DNA from: Veillonellaceae bacterium UBA5809 | GTDB taxonomy: Bacteria > Bacillota > Negativicutes > Veillonellales > Dialisteraceae | Assembly: GCA_002417965.1 (NCBI GenBank) | Contig: DIDD01000046.1 | Coordinates: forward strand, 8,350 to 25,086 | DNA: 16,737 nucleotides | Direction: 5' to 3' | Part shown: positions 6,895 to 13,461 of the stretch, piece after piece | Layout of the letters: each line of letters begins with the position of its first letter | How positions within the stretch are numbered: the first letter of the stretch is position 1 | Program-made: the position numbers and the translations under genes | Notes under the pieces: generated by a model | Database searches by the model: none | Seen by the model: only the letters and a program-made list of their open reading frames with translations | Told to the model about the DNA's origin: nothing

Positions 6895-7908
6895 ATGGAA
6901 AAAGAGATGCAGATGCTCAGGGAGAAAGCACTGGCGGAACTTGGGCAGAGCCGCAGTGAAAAGGAACTGCAGGATGTGAAAGTGTCCTATCTGGGCAAGA
7001 AGGGAAAACTGACGGCGGTTCTGAGAGATATGAAAAATCTGTCCGCAGAGGAAAGACCGGTTATGGGAGCACTGGCCAATACGGTGCGCCGTGATCTGGA
7101 ATCAGCCATTGCAGATAAAATGGAAGCATTAAAAAAAATCCGTATGGAAAAGAAGCTGCAGGAAGAGACCATTGATATTACCCTTCCTGCCAGACACAGG
7201 GCAGCAGGACATCTGCATCCCCTGACCAAAACGCTCCGTCTCATTACAGAAACCTTCATGAGAATGGGCTATTCTATTGAAGAAGGACCTGAAATGGAGA
7301 GTGATTACTATAACTTTCACTGCCTCAACCTGCCGAAGGACCATCCGGCCAGGGATATGCAGGATTCCTTTTACATTACGGAGGATATTCTTCTCCGCAC
7401 CCATACCTCGCCGGTGCAGGCCAGAACCATGCAGAAGCACAGACCCAACGATCCCATCCGCATGATTTCTCCGGGCCGGGTATTCCGCTGGGACAATGAT
7501 GCGACTCATTCGCCTGTTTTTCATCAGGTGGAAGGCCTTGTCATCGATAAGGATATTCATTTTTCCGATTTAAAGGGAACGCTGGAGATGTTTTTAAAAG
7601 AACTTTTCGGCGCCGATACCAAGATCCGTTTCCGCGCCAGCTATTTTCCATTTACCGAACCCAGTGCGGAAGTGGATATTTCCTTTTCCTCCAGAACCCA
7701 TGCCGATACAAAAGATGCGGAATGGCTGGAAATTCTCGGATGCGGCATGGTTCATCCCAATGTGCTGCGCCTGAACCGCTATGATCCGGAAAAAGTCAAC
7801 GGCTTTGCTTTCGGCATGGGCGTAGAACGTATCGCCATGCTGCTGTACGGAATTGATGATCTCCGGCACTTTTACGAAAATGATATGAGATTTCTCGAAC
7901 AGTTCTGA
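6895..7908 (+). CDS. pheS: Phenylalanyl-tRNA synthetase alpha subunit
   Basis: Catalytic subunit of the (alpha-beta)2 enzyme that charges tRNA-Phe. It has 337 residues from the ATG at 6895. The N-terminal coiled-coil arm (about 1-85) includes VSYLGKKGKLTAVLRDM. The class II core follows: motif 1 region GYSIEEGPEMESDYYNF, motif 2 region with GRVFRWDNDATHSPVFHQVEG, and motif 3 FAFGMGVERIAMLLYGIDDLR near the C terminus. The frame is open upstream to 6811, but that would read through the T-box and terminator. GGGAGG (6883-6888), 6 bases before 6895, fixes the start. It is co-transcribed with pheT 15 bases downstream and is controlled by the T-box. Confidence 0.97.
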   Translation: MEKEMQMLREKALAELGQSRSEKELQDVKVSYLGKKGKLTAVLRDMKNLSAEERPVMGALANTVRRDLESAIADKMEALKKIRMEKKLQEETIDITLPARHRAAGHLHPLTKTLRLITETFMRMGYSIEEGPEMESDYYNFHCLNLPKDHPARDMQDSFYITEDILLRTHTSPVQARTMQKHRPNDPIRMISPGRVFRWDNDATHSPVFHQVEGLVIDKDIHFSDLKGTLEMFLKELFGADTKIRFRASYFPFTEPSAEVDISFSSRTHADTKDAEWLEILGCGMVHPNVLRLNRYDPEKVNGFAFGMGVERIAMLLYGIDDLRHFYENDMRFLEQF

Positions 7909-7923
7909 TAAGGGGGAACATAG

Positions 7924-10350
7924 ATGAATGCTTCATTGAAATGGATGAGGGACTATATTGATATTACAGGTGAACCTGATCAGATGGCAGAGATTCTCAC
8001 CGACGCGGGCATTCCCGTGGAACATGTGATCCGTCCCGGCGCAGAGATCAGCCGTGTTGTAACGGGACGGCTCCTGAGTGTGGAAAAACATCCCCAGGCA
8101 GACCATCTGGTCATCTGCCAGGTGGATGTCGGAACGGAACAGCTGCAGATTGTGACAGGGGCTCCCAATGTACGGCCGGGACAAATCGTACCGGTGGCGG
8201 AACCGAACTCCCGGCTGCCGGGGGGAGTCAAGATCAAATCCTCCAAGCTGAGAGGCGTTAAGTCCTGCGGTATGCTCTGCTCCATGCAGGAACTGGGACT
8301 GGACCCTGATTTATTCCCGGGAGCGGAGAAAAACGGCATTTTTATTCTGCCTGAAACAACACCGGCAGGCATTGATATTCATGAACTGTATGACCTGGAC
8401 GATGTCATTTTTGAATTCGAACTGACCCCGAACCGGGCCGACTGCTTCAGCATGCTGGGGCTGGCCTATGAAATGTCAGCGCTCTTCGGCGGGGAAGTCC
8501 GCCGTCCTTCCGTCAGTACCGGGGATCAGGGAGAGCCGGTTGAAGGCCGTGCCCGTGTATCTCTGGAGGATCCCCGCTTCTGCAGCCGGTTCTGCGCCCG
8601 TCTTCTGGAAAATGTAAAAGTCGGGCCGTCTCCGGAATGGCTTACAGAGCGTCTGCGCAGCGCAGGAATCCGTCCGGTCAACAATATCGTGGATGCAGCC
8701 AATTACGTTATGATTGAGTACGGCCAGCCTCTCCACACCTATGATTATGATCATGTGGCAGGGCATTCCCTGCACTGCCGCCATGCAGAAGAAGGCGAAA
8801 AACTGACCACGCTGGACGGGGAAGAACGGACGCTGACGCCGGCGGACCTGGTCATTGCCGATGAAAAAGGAGCCGTATGCATTGCCGGTGTGATGGGAGG
8901 GCTGGATTCGGAAGTCACCGAAAGCACATCCTCGGTCCTTTTGGAGGCGGCTGTTTTCAACGGCGCTTCTGTCCGGCGCACATCCCGCCGCATAGGACTC
9001 CGCTCGGAAGCTTCCGGGAGATATGAACGCGGCGTCAATCCCGCACAGACAAAAGAGGCGCTGGACCGTGTATGTCAGATTCTAACGGAGCAGGGGGCCT
9101 GTACGGCGGCTCCGGGCATGCTTGACGTCTATCCCTGCCCGGCAGAAGAAAAAAAGATTTCCACATCGGCACAAAAGATCAACCGGTATATCGGAATCAG
9201 TCTGCCGGAAGAAGAAATTATACAAATTTTGAGAAAACTTCATTTTACAGTGGAAAAAAACGGAGAAGAAATCACCGCTGTTGTTCCTGACTTCCGTGCC
9301 GATGTATCCGGTGAAGCTGATTTATGTGAGGAAGTAGCCCGCATTTACGGATATGAGAACATCCCTCTGACGACACCGTACAGTCAGGTGTCAAAAGGAG
9401 TCATGGATAAAGAGACAGAAATCATGATGAGCGCGGCCGATGCCCTTCGTGAAGACGGGCTGTCTGAAGCGGTTACTTTCAGCTTCATGCATAAGGATTC
9501 CCTTAAAAAGCTGAATTATCCGGAAACGGACCGTGTTTATCAGGCCATTCCCATCTTAAATCCCATCTCGGAAGAATACCCCTTTGTACGCACGACCCTT
9601 CTGCCGGGACTGATGCAGGCTGTTCAGTATAATATGGCGCAGAAAAATGAACGGATTGCCCTGTTTGAAACGGGCCATGTATTTTATCCCAAGTCCCTTC
9701 CCATCACGGAGCTTCCTGACGAGGAACTGATGATTGCCGCCGTGATGACAGGGCCTGTCAACGAACCGGGATATCCCAATGAGAAAAGGAACTATGATTT
9801 TTGGGATGTAAAAGGCATGGCGGAGGATGTGATGGCAGCCCTGGGAATTGAAGATTATGAAATTAAAAGATCCCAGTGTCCGGTTTTCCATCCGGGACAG
9901 AGTGCTTCTTTCCTGAAGGACGGGAAAATATTGGCCGATTTTGGGGAACTCCATCCGGCTGCGGCGGACAATTACGGAATTCATGGAAGTATTTACGGCC
10001 TTGTATGTCCGGTTTCCGTTCTGAAGGATTTCAGTACGGGTGAAATACGCTATAAAAAACTGCCGAAGTTCCCCGCGGCGGAGAGGGACCTGGCATTCCT
10101 GATTCCGGCAGGGGTCTCCAATGAAACAGTAACGGATACGGTCCGCAGGGCAGTGGGAAATCATATGGAGACATGCTTCCTTTTTGATATTTATGAAGGG
10201 GAACAGATTCCTGAAGGGTGGAAGAGCATGGCTTATGCCCTGAAATTCCGCGATCCGGAAAAAACGCTGACTGACAAAGAAACCGATGAATGGGTGGCTG
10301 ATATTATCCGGAATGTAGAAAAACTGGGCGGACGCCTGAGAGAACAATAA
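7924..10350 (+). CDS. pheT: Phenylalanyl-tRNA synthetase beta subunit
   Basis: Non-catalytic partner of PheS that binds tRNA-Phe and edits mischarged Tyr-tRNA. It is full length at 808 residues (family about 790-820). Domains in order: EMAP-like tRNA-binding domain (about 40-150, VEKHPQADHLVICQVDVG), B3/B4 editing domain (about 210-385), B5 domain (about 408-480, ending DLCEEVARIYGYENIP), the synthetase-like core (about 490-690, with SFMHKD and FVRTTLLPGLMQAV), and the C-terminal ferredoxin-fold anticodon-binding domain (about 713-808, PKFPAAERDLAF). The ribosome site AAGGGGG (7911-7917) supports the ATG at 7924. It shares the T-box promoter of pheS and is convergent with the SpeD-family gene, whose terminator hairpin lies 20 bases past its stop. 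Confidence 0.97.
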   Translation: MNASLKWMRDYIDITGEPDQMAEILTDAGIPVEHVIRPGAEISRVVTGRLLSVEKHPQADHLVICQVDVGTEQLQIVTGAPNVRPGQIVPVAEPNSRLPGGVKIKSSKLRGVKSCGMLCSMQELGLDPDLFPGAEKNGIFILPETTPAGIDIHELYDLDDVIFEFELTPNRADCFSMLGLAYEMSALFGGEVRRPSVSTGDQGEPVEGRARVSLEDPRFCSRFCARLLENVKVGPSPEWLTERLRSAGIRPVNNIVDAANYVMIEYGQPLHTYDYDHVAGHSLHCRHAEEGEKLTTLDGEERTLTPADLVIADEKGAVCIAGVMGGLDSEVTESTSSVLLEAAVFNGASVRRTSRRIGLRSEASGRYERGVNPAQTKEALDRVCQILTEQGACTAAPGMLDVYPCPAEEKKISTSAQKINRYIGISLPEEEIIQILRKLHFTVEKNGEEITAVVPDFRADVSGEADLCEEVARIYGYENIPLTTPYSQVSKGVMDKETEIMMSAADALREDGLSEAVTFSFMHKDSLKKLNYPETDRVYQAIPILNPISEEYPFVRTTLLPGLMQAVQYNMAQKNERIALFETGHVFYPKSLPITELPDEELMIAAVMTGPVNEPGYPNEKRNYDFWDVKGMAEDVMAALGIEDYEIKRSQCPVFHPGQSASFLKDGKILADFGELHPAAADNYGIHGSIYGLVCPVSVLKDFSTGEIRYKKLPKFPAAERDLAFLIPAGVSNETVTDTVRRAVGNHMETCFLFDIYEGEQIPEGWKSMAYALKFRDPEKTLTDKETDEWVADIIRNVEKLGGRLREQ

Positions 10351-10365
10351 AAAGATAAGATATGG

Positions 10366-10403
10366 AAAAAATCACGGCGGATCTCATTGAGGTCCGCCGT
10401 GAT
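10366..10403 (-). terminator. Intrinsic terminator of the SpeD-family gene, possibly bidirectional
   Basis: A stem of 11 perfect pairs, ATCACGGCGGA (10371-10381) with TCCGCCGTGAT (10393-10403), is extended by up to three inner pairs around a short loop. Read on the minus strand it is followed by TTTTT (complement of 10366-10370), a standard terminator. On the plus strand the following bases are T-poor, so stopping of pheT transcripts here would be weaker. The stop codon of the minus-strand gene (10384-10386) lies at the loop. Confidence 0.8.
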
Positions 10404-10875
10404 TGTGGTTTCTCCGGAGAAAGCCGATGACTTTCTTTCCGGTGGCATTTAGCTGCCGTCCGGTGTTCTTTATCTTCCGCAGAGCTGTTGTTTTGGACCG
10501 GATTCTGGGGCGCATGTCCGGATGGGCATCCAGATTGCCGCGCCGCACGGATGTAGCCCGGATCTTTTCCGGCTTCAGCATGGTTCTGAAGGTTTTCATG
10601 GCCTGGGACGGATTCAGATCGGAATCGAAGCAGTAAATGTCGATGGCGGCATAGTGCATATCGGGATAGGCATGAATGCAGATATGGGCGCCGGCGCTGA
10701 AAGCGGCGAGAATGATTTCCCCTTCCTCATCGTAAAGAGATGTATCGCCGGGCATCATATCCAGCTGCTGTGAGGCTGCATCCAGGACATGGGCGAGATG
10801 ATCCTCCGAAGAGATAAATTCAGGTCGGCATCCGTAACAGTCAATCAGCAGATGTTTGCCCGCATAGGTATCCAT
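10384..10875 (-). CDS. SpeD (S-adenosylmethionine decarboxylase) family protein lacking the pyruvoyl serine
   Basis: A 163-residue homologue of the small prokaryotic AdoMet decarboxylases, which self-cleave at Glu-Ser to make a pyruvoyl cofactor and feed spermidine synthesis. Shared features are N-terminal GKHLLIDCYGC, HICIHAYPDMHYAAIDIY (compare HLTIHSFPEHGYASIDVY in B. subtilis SpeD) and LKPEKIRATSVRRG. The cleavage motif ESH is replaced by GAH (Gly62-Ala63-His64), so a pyruvoyl group cannot form at the usual site. The general-acid Cys83 position is Phe with Cys next to it at 82. His68 is kept. After Gly113 there is a basic 50-residue tail not found in short SpeD proteins. AGGAGG (complement of 10882-10887) fixes the start. 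No speE or other polyamine gene is adjacent. The family is clear; activity as a decarboxylase is doubtful, so I give no symbol. Confidence 0.85.
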   Translation of the reverse strand: MDTYAGKHLLIDCYGCRPEFISSEDHLAHVLDAASQQLDMMPGDTSLYDEEGEIILAAFSAGAHICIHAYPDMHYAAIDIYCFDSDLNPSQAMKTFRTMLKPEKIRATSVRRGNLDAHPDMRPRIRSKTTALRKIKNTGRQLNATGKKVIGFLRRNHNHGGPQ

Positions 10876-10916
10876 TCAGGTCCTCCTTTCATTCAGATAA
10901 ATAACAGATCATTTCT

Positions 10917-10925
10917 ATTATAACA
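10917..10925 (-). promoter_or_regulatory. Extended -10 promoter of the SpeD-family gene
   Basis: On the minus strand TGT is followed by TATAAT (complement of 10917-10922), an extended -10. No convincing -35 is seen. It gives a leader of about 35 bases before the start codon. It stands back-to-back with the tRNA promoter in the 180-base gap. Confidence 0.6.
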
Positions 10926-11010
10926 GAATTCGAAAAGAACTGCCTGCCCGGTTGTTTCAGCAGCGGACCGGGGCCAGGGCATAAATAAAAAACAGGGAAT
11001 GATTCTTTTC

Positions 11011-11039
11011 TTGACGTTTTCTTATTTTCTGCGTATAAT
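11011..11039 (+). promoter_or_regulatory. Strong sigma-A type promoter of the tRNA gene
   Basis: TTGACG (11011-11016) and TATAAT (11034-11039) have the ideal 17-base spacer and lie in AT-rich sequence. Transcription would begin near 11046, about 10 bases before the tRNA. Confidence 0.9.
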
Positions 11040-11055
11040 ATATTTTATTGACGAC

Positions 11056-11130
11056 GGGCCTATAGCTCAGCGGTAGAGCCGCCGGCTCATAACCGGCTGG
11101 TCCCAGGTTCGAACCCTGGTGGGCCCACCA
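11056..11130 (+). tRNA. tRNA with CAU anticodon; tRNA-Ile2 favoured over elongator tRNA-Met
   Basis: A complete 75-base cloverleaf with encoded CCA. The acceptor stem is GGGCCTA (11056-11062)/TGGGCCC (11120-11126). The D-stem is GCTC/GAGC with a short 7-base loop. The anticodon stem GCCGG/CCGGC holds loop CTCATAA, with CAT at 11088-11090. The variable loop is TGGTC, and the T-arm CCAGG-TTCGAAC-CCTGG is regular. It is not an initiator: position 1 pairs with 72 and there are no three stacked G-C pairs at the loop end of the anticodon stem. C4-G69 and C5-G68 match tRNA-Ile2, the TilS substrate whose C34 becomes lysidine, and not the E. coli elongator tRNA-Met. A default annotation would probably say tRNA-Met. 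Position 22 is G. Confidence 0.95.
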
Positions 11131-11139
11131 TGAAGAATC

Positions 11140-11170
11140 AAGGCTGCAGCATAGGCTGACAGCCTTTTTT
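11140..11170 (+). terminator. Intrinsic terminator after the tRNA gene
   Basis: AAGGCTG (11140-11146) pairs with CAGCCTT (11160-11166) across a 13-base loop, followed by TTTT (T run 11165-11170). It lies between the tRNA and trmK, for which I see no separate consensus promoter, so trmK may depend on read-through. Confidence 0.8.
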
Positions 11171-11199
11171 GTGTACTTGAAAAACCAGGAGGGACTTTT

Positions 11200-11916
11200 T
11201 TGAAAATTTCAGCCCGTATCCGGAAACTGGCAGAACTGGCGCCGGCCTGTGAGTCAGCTGCCGATATTGGAACAGATCACGGCTATCTGCCCATAGAGCT
11301 GTGCCGCCTGGGAAAGGTGACGCACATGATTGCCTCTGATATCCACAGAGGGCCGGCAGAGCGGGCAGAAGCCCACGTCAGGGACTGCGGACTTTCAGAA
11401 TGCATTGATGTCCGGCTGGGGAACGGTCTTTCCGTCATCCGGCCCGGTGAAATATCGGGGGCGGTTATTGCCGGTATGGGAGGCGGTCTGATGCTGTCTG
11501 TTCTGGAGGAATCCGCGGCAGTGACGGATTCGCTGGAATGGATTCTCCTCCAGCCCATGAACCATGTTTCACAGGTACGGCACTGGCTGGCTGTCAGGGG
11601 ATGGGAAATCGGCAAGGAGACCTTTGTTCTGGAAGACGGGCAGCTTTATCAGATGATGCTGTGCCGGAAGGGGCTGATGATGTTCCAGGACGCCCTGTGG
11701 GAAGAAATAGGACAGATTCACTGGCAGAGAAAGGAAAGGCTCTTTGACAGGCATCTGACAGGCCTTATTCACCGCAGGGAACTGCTGATCCGCGGCCTTT
11801 CCGGTGGGGCTCCGTCGGAAAAAAGCCGCAGACGCATAAAAGAAGCGCAGAAAGAAAAAGATTTTTTGGAGGTGCTCTTATGGAAATACAGGCAGGCCGT
11901 ATCATCGAAGTCATGA
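11200..11916 (+). CDS. trmK: tRNA (adenine(22)-N1)-methyltransferase
   Basis: SAM-dependent enzyme of the TrmK (YqfN) family, which makes m1A22 in the D-arm of certain bacterial tRNAs. It has 238 residues. The Rossmann core shows AADIGTDHGYLPIELC (motif I, about 20-35), the acidic end of the second strand in IASDIHRGPAERA, IAGMGGGLMLSVLE (about 90-103), and LQPMNHVSQVRHWL, the counterpart of LQPN..VR.WL in YqfN. A basic helical C-terminal region (about 165-238) follows, as in the family. The start codon is TTG at 11200, supported by AGGAGGG at 11187-11193. The final 37 bases overlap the Nif3-family gene, the same pairing as yqfN-yqfO in B. subtilis. The tRNA encoded just upstream has G22 and is therefore not itself a target. 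Confidence 0.93.
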   Translation: MKISARIRKLAELAPACESAADIGTDHGYLPIELCRLGKVTHMIASDIHRGPAERAEAHVRDCGLSECIDVRLGNGLSVIRPGEISGAVIAGMGGGLMLSVLEESAAVTDSLEWILLQPMNHVSQVRHWLAVRGWEIGKETFVLEDGQLYQMMLCRKGLMMFQDALWEEIGQIHWQRKERLFDRHLTGLIHRRELLIRGLSGGAPSEKSRRRIKEAQKEKDFLEVLLWKYRQAVSSKS

Positions 11917-12998
11917 ATCAGTGGGCGCCCCCGGAACTGGCGGAATCCTGGGATCATCCGGGACTGCAGATCGGGAGTGCAAAAAAGAAAGTCAGGAAAG
12001 TATTGGTGGCTCTGGATGTCACGGCAGAGAACGCGGCCTATGCCGCAGAGCATGGCGTGGACATGATCATTTCCCATCATCCTTTTCTTTTCCGGGCCCT
12101 GCAGCAGATTGACACGGATACGGAAAAGGGGCGCACAGCGGCATTGCTCTGCGCCGGAGACATCTGCGTGTTTGCGGCCCATACCAATCTGGACTCCGCT
12201 GACGGCGGCGTCAACGATGTACTGGCAGACCGCCTGGAACTGCACAACAGGCGGGGGCTCATTCCTGTCTGTTCCCGGGAACTCTGCAAGCTGGCCGTGT
12301 ATGCTCCGGAAGAATCCGCTGAAACCATAAGACACGCCCTGGATGCAAGCGGTGCGGGTGCAGCGGGTCAGTACAGCGGATGCAGCTTTTCCATGAAAGG
12401 AGAGGGACGGTTTACACCTCAGGAAGGGGCGCATCCTTTTATAGGCGCAGTGCGCAGGCCGGAAACCGTGAGGGAAGTGAAAATTGAAACCATTCTCCCC
12501 GAGTCTCTGGTTTCCAAAGCTGTAGAGGCGGTGCTCAGGGTACATCCCTATGAGGAACCGGCCTATGACATTTACAGACTGAAAAATCAGGGCCGCCGGT
12601 GGAGTATGGGACGTATAGGAGAATGGGAGAAACCTCTTCCCGGTCCTCAGGCGCTGGCCTATGTGCGCAGCCGTCTGGGACTGTCTGTTCTCCGCTGCAG
12701 CGGATGTACGGACCGTATGGTTTCCACGGTGGCGGTCCTTGGCGGCGCCGGTGCGGAATTTGCGGAAGCTGCCCGCAAAGCCGGCGCGGATCTGTATGTG
12801 ACGGGAGATGTCAAGTATCATGAAGCCCAGGAAGCGGCGTCTTCAGGCCTGCTTCTGGCGGACGGAGGGCACTTCGGTACTGAAAAGTGGATCATACCGG
12901 CCATGGCCGCCCGTCTGTCAAAAGAAGGGGAAAAGCGGGGATGGGATGTCCGGTTTGAAGAAGATCCAACCGCCGCGGATATATTCCAGTATATCTGA
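11880..12998 (+). CDS. Nif3-like dinuclear metal center (DUF34) protein, YqfO type
   Basis: A 372-residue protein of the NIF3/DUF34 family in the long form, with an inserted PII/CutA-like domain; B. subtilis YqfO is about the same length. Metal-ligand candidates are MIISHHPF (His66, His67), AAHTNLD (about 100-106) and the C-terminal LLADGGHFGTEKW (His and Glu). The middle part (about 140-240) holds the inserted domain, with VHPYEEPAYDIY typical of it. The biochemical role of the family is unsettled; a GTP cyclohydrolase type 1 label is common in databases but weakly supported. TGGAGGTG (11867-11874), inside trmK, fixes the start at 11880. The 37-base overlap in another frame implies coupled translation. 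The rnpB promoter begins 24 bases after its stop. Confidence 0.92.
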   Translation: MEIQAGRIIEVMNQWAPPELAESWDHPGLQIGSAKKKVRKVLVALDVTAENAAYAAEHGVDMIISHHPFLFRALQQIDTDTEKGRTAALLCAGDICVFAAHTNLDSADGGVNDVLADRLELHNRRGLIPVCSRELCKLAVYAPEESAETIRHALDASGAGAAGQYSGCSFSMKGEGRFTPQEGAHPFIGAVRRPETVREVKIETILPESLVSKAVEAVLRVHPYEEPAYDIYRLKNQGRRWSMGRIGEWEKPLPGPQALAYVRSRLGLSVLRCSGCTDRMVSTVAVLGGAGAEFAEAARKAGADLYVTGDVKYHEAQEAASSGLLLADGGHFGTEKWIIPAMAARLSKEGEKRGWDVRFEEDPTAADIFQYI

Positions 12999-13021
12999 AT
13001 GACTTTCGGACGGCCTTCCGG

Positions 13022-13050
13022 TTGAAATCATGCCGGTTCCATGGTATACT
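13022..13050 (+). promoter_or_regulatory. Promoter of rnpB
   Basis: TTGAAA (13022-13027) and TATACT (13045-13050) are 17 bases apart, with TGG just upstream of the -10 (extended -10). The predicted start is at about 13057, exactly where the RNase P RNA P1 helix begins. Confidence 0.85.
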
Positions 13051-13056
13051 TGTCCA

Positions 13057-13408
13057 GTGAGTAGGAAAGATGATTGCAGGCTGCCATGGGCAGTTTGAGG
13101 AAAGTCCGAGCTTCACAGGGCAGGATGCCGGATAACGTCCGGCGGGGGCAACCCTAGGGAAAGTGCCATAGAAAAGAAGACCGCCGTGAAAACGGTAAGG
13201 GTGGAACGGTACGGTAAGAGCGTACCAGCGGTTCGGGCAACCGGCCGGCTTGGTAAACCCCATCTGAAGCAAGACCGAATAGGAAAGGGAGGAAGCGGCC
13301 CGCTGACCTTTCGGGTTGTGTCGCTTGAACGGGAAAGTGATTTCCCGGCCAGATAGATAATCATCACCGTCTCCGGACGGGACAGAACTCGGCTTATTGA
13401 ATACTCAC
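13057..13408 (+). ncRNA. rnpB: RNase P RNA, bacterial type A
   Basis: Catalytic RNA that removes 5' leaders from tRNA precursors. The ends are set by helix P1, GTGAGTA (13057-13063) with TACTCAC (13402-13408), giving about 352 bases, a normal size. Conserved elements are GAGGAAAGTCCGAGCT (near 13096-13111) and ACAGAACTCGGCTTA (near 13383-13397), which together make P4 and the P2 pairing, plus GGAAAGTGCCATAGAAA (about 13157-13173) and the GGTAAACCCCATC region near 13251-13263, typical of type A and not the Bacillus type B. Own promoter upstream, own terminator downstream. Confidence 0.96.
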
Positions 13409-13447
13409 AGGAAAAGGGAGCACCTCGGGGTGCTCCCTTTTCCTGTG
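13406..13447. terminator. Bidirectional terminator shared by rnpB and putP
   Basis: A perfect 19-base inverted repeat (13406-13424 with 13429-13447) around the loop TCGG. The core GGGAGCACC/GGTGCTCCC is flanked by AAAA and TTTT inside the stem, so each strand has a GC hairpin followed by a T run. It can stop rnpB from the left and putP from the right. Its first three bases also belong to the rnpB P1 helix. Confidence 0.92.
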
Positions 13448-13461
13448 GGTATTTATTATGA

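Noticed and set aside
9556..10347. 263-codon open frame on the minus strand
   Set aside because: It is antisense to the pheT core and anticodon-binding domains. No domain, and no upstream signal that I can see.
11056..11916. Idea that TrmK modifies the tRNA encoded just upstream
   Set aside because: Position 22 of that tRNA is G, while TrmK methylates A22.
11769..12821. 350-codon open frame on the minus strand
   Set aside because: It lies fully opposite trmK and nif3, which have clear family motifs and ribosome sites. Its translation shows no recognisable domain.
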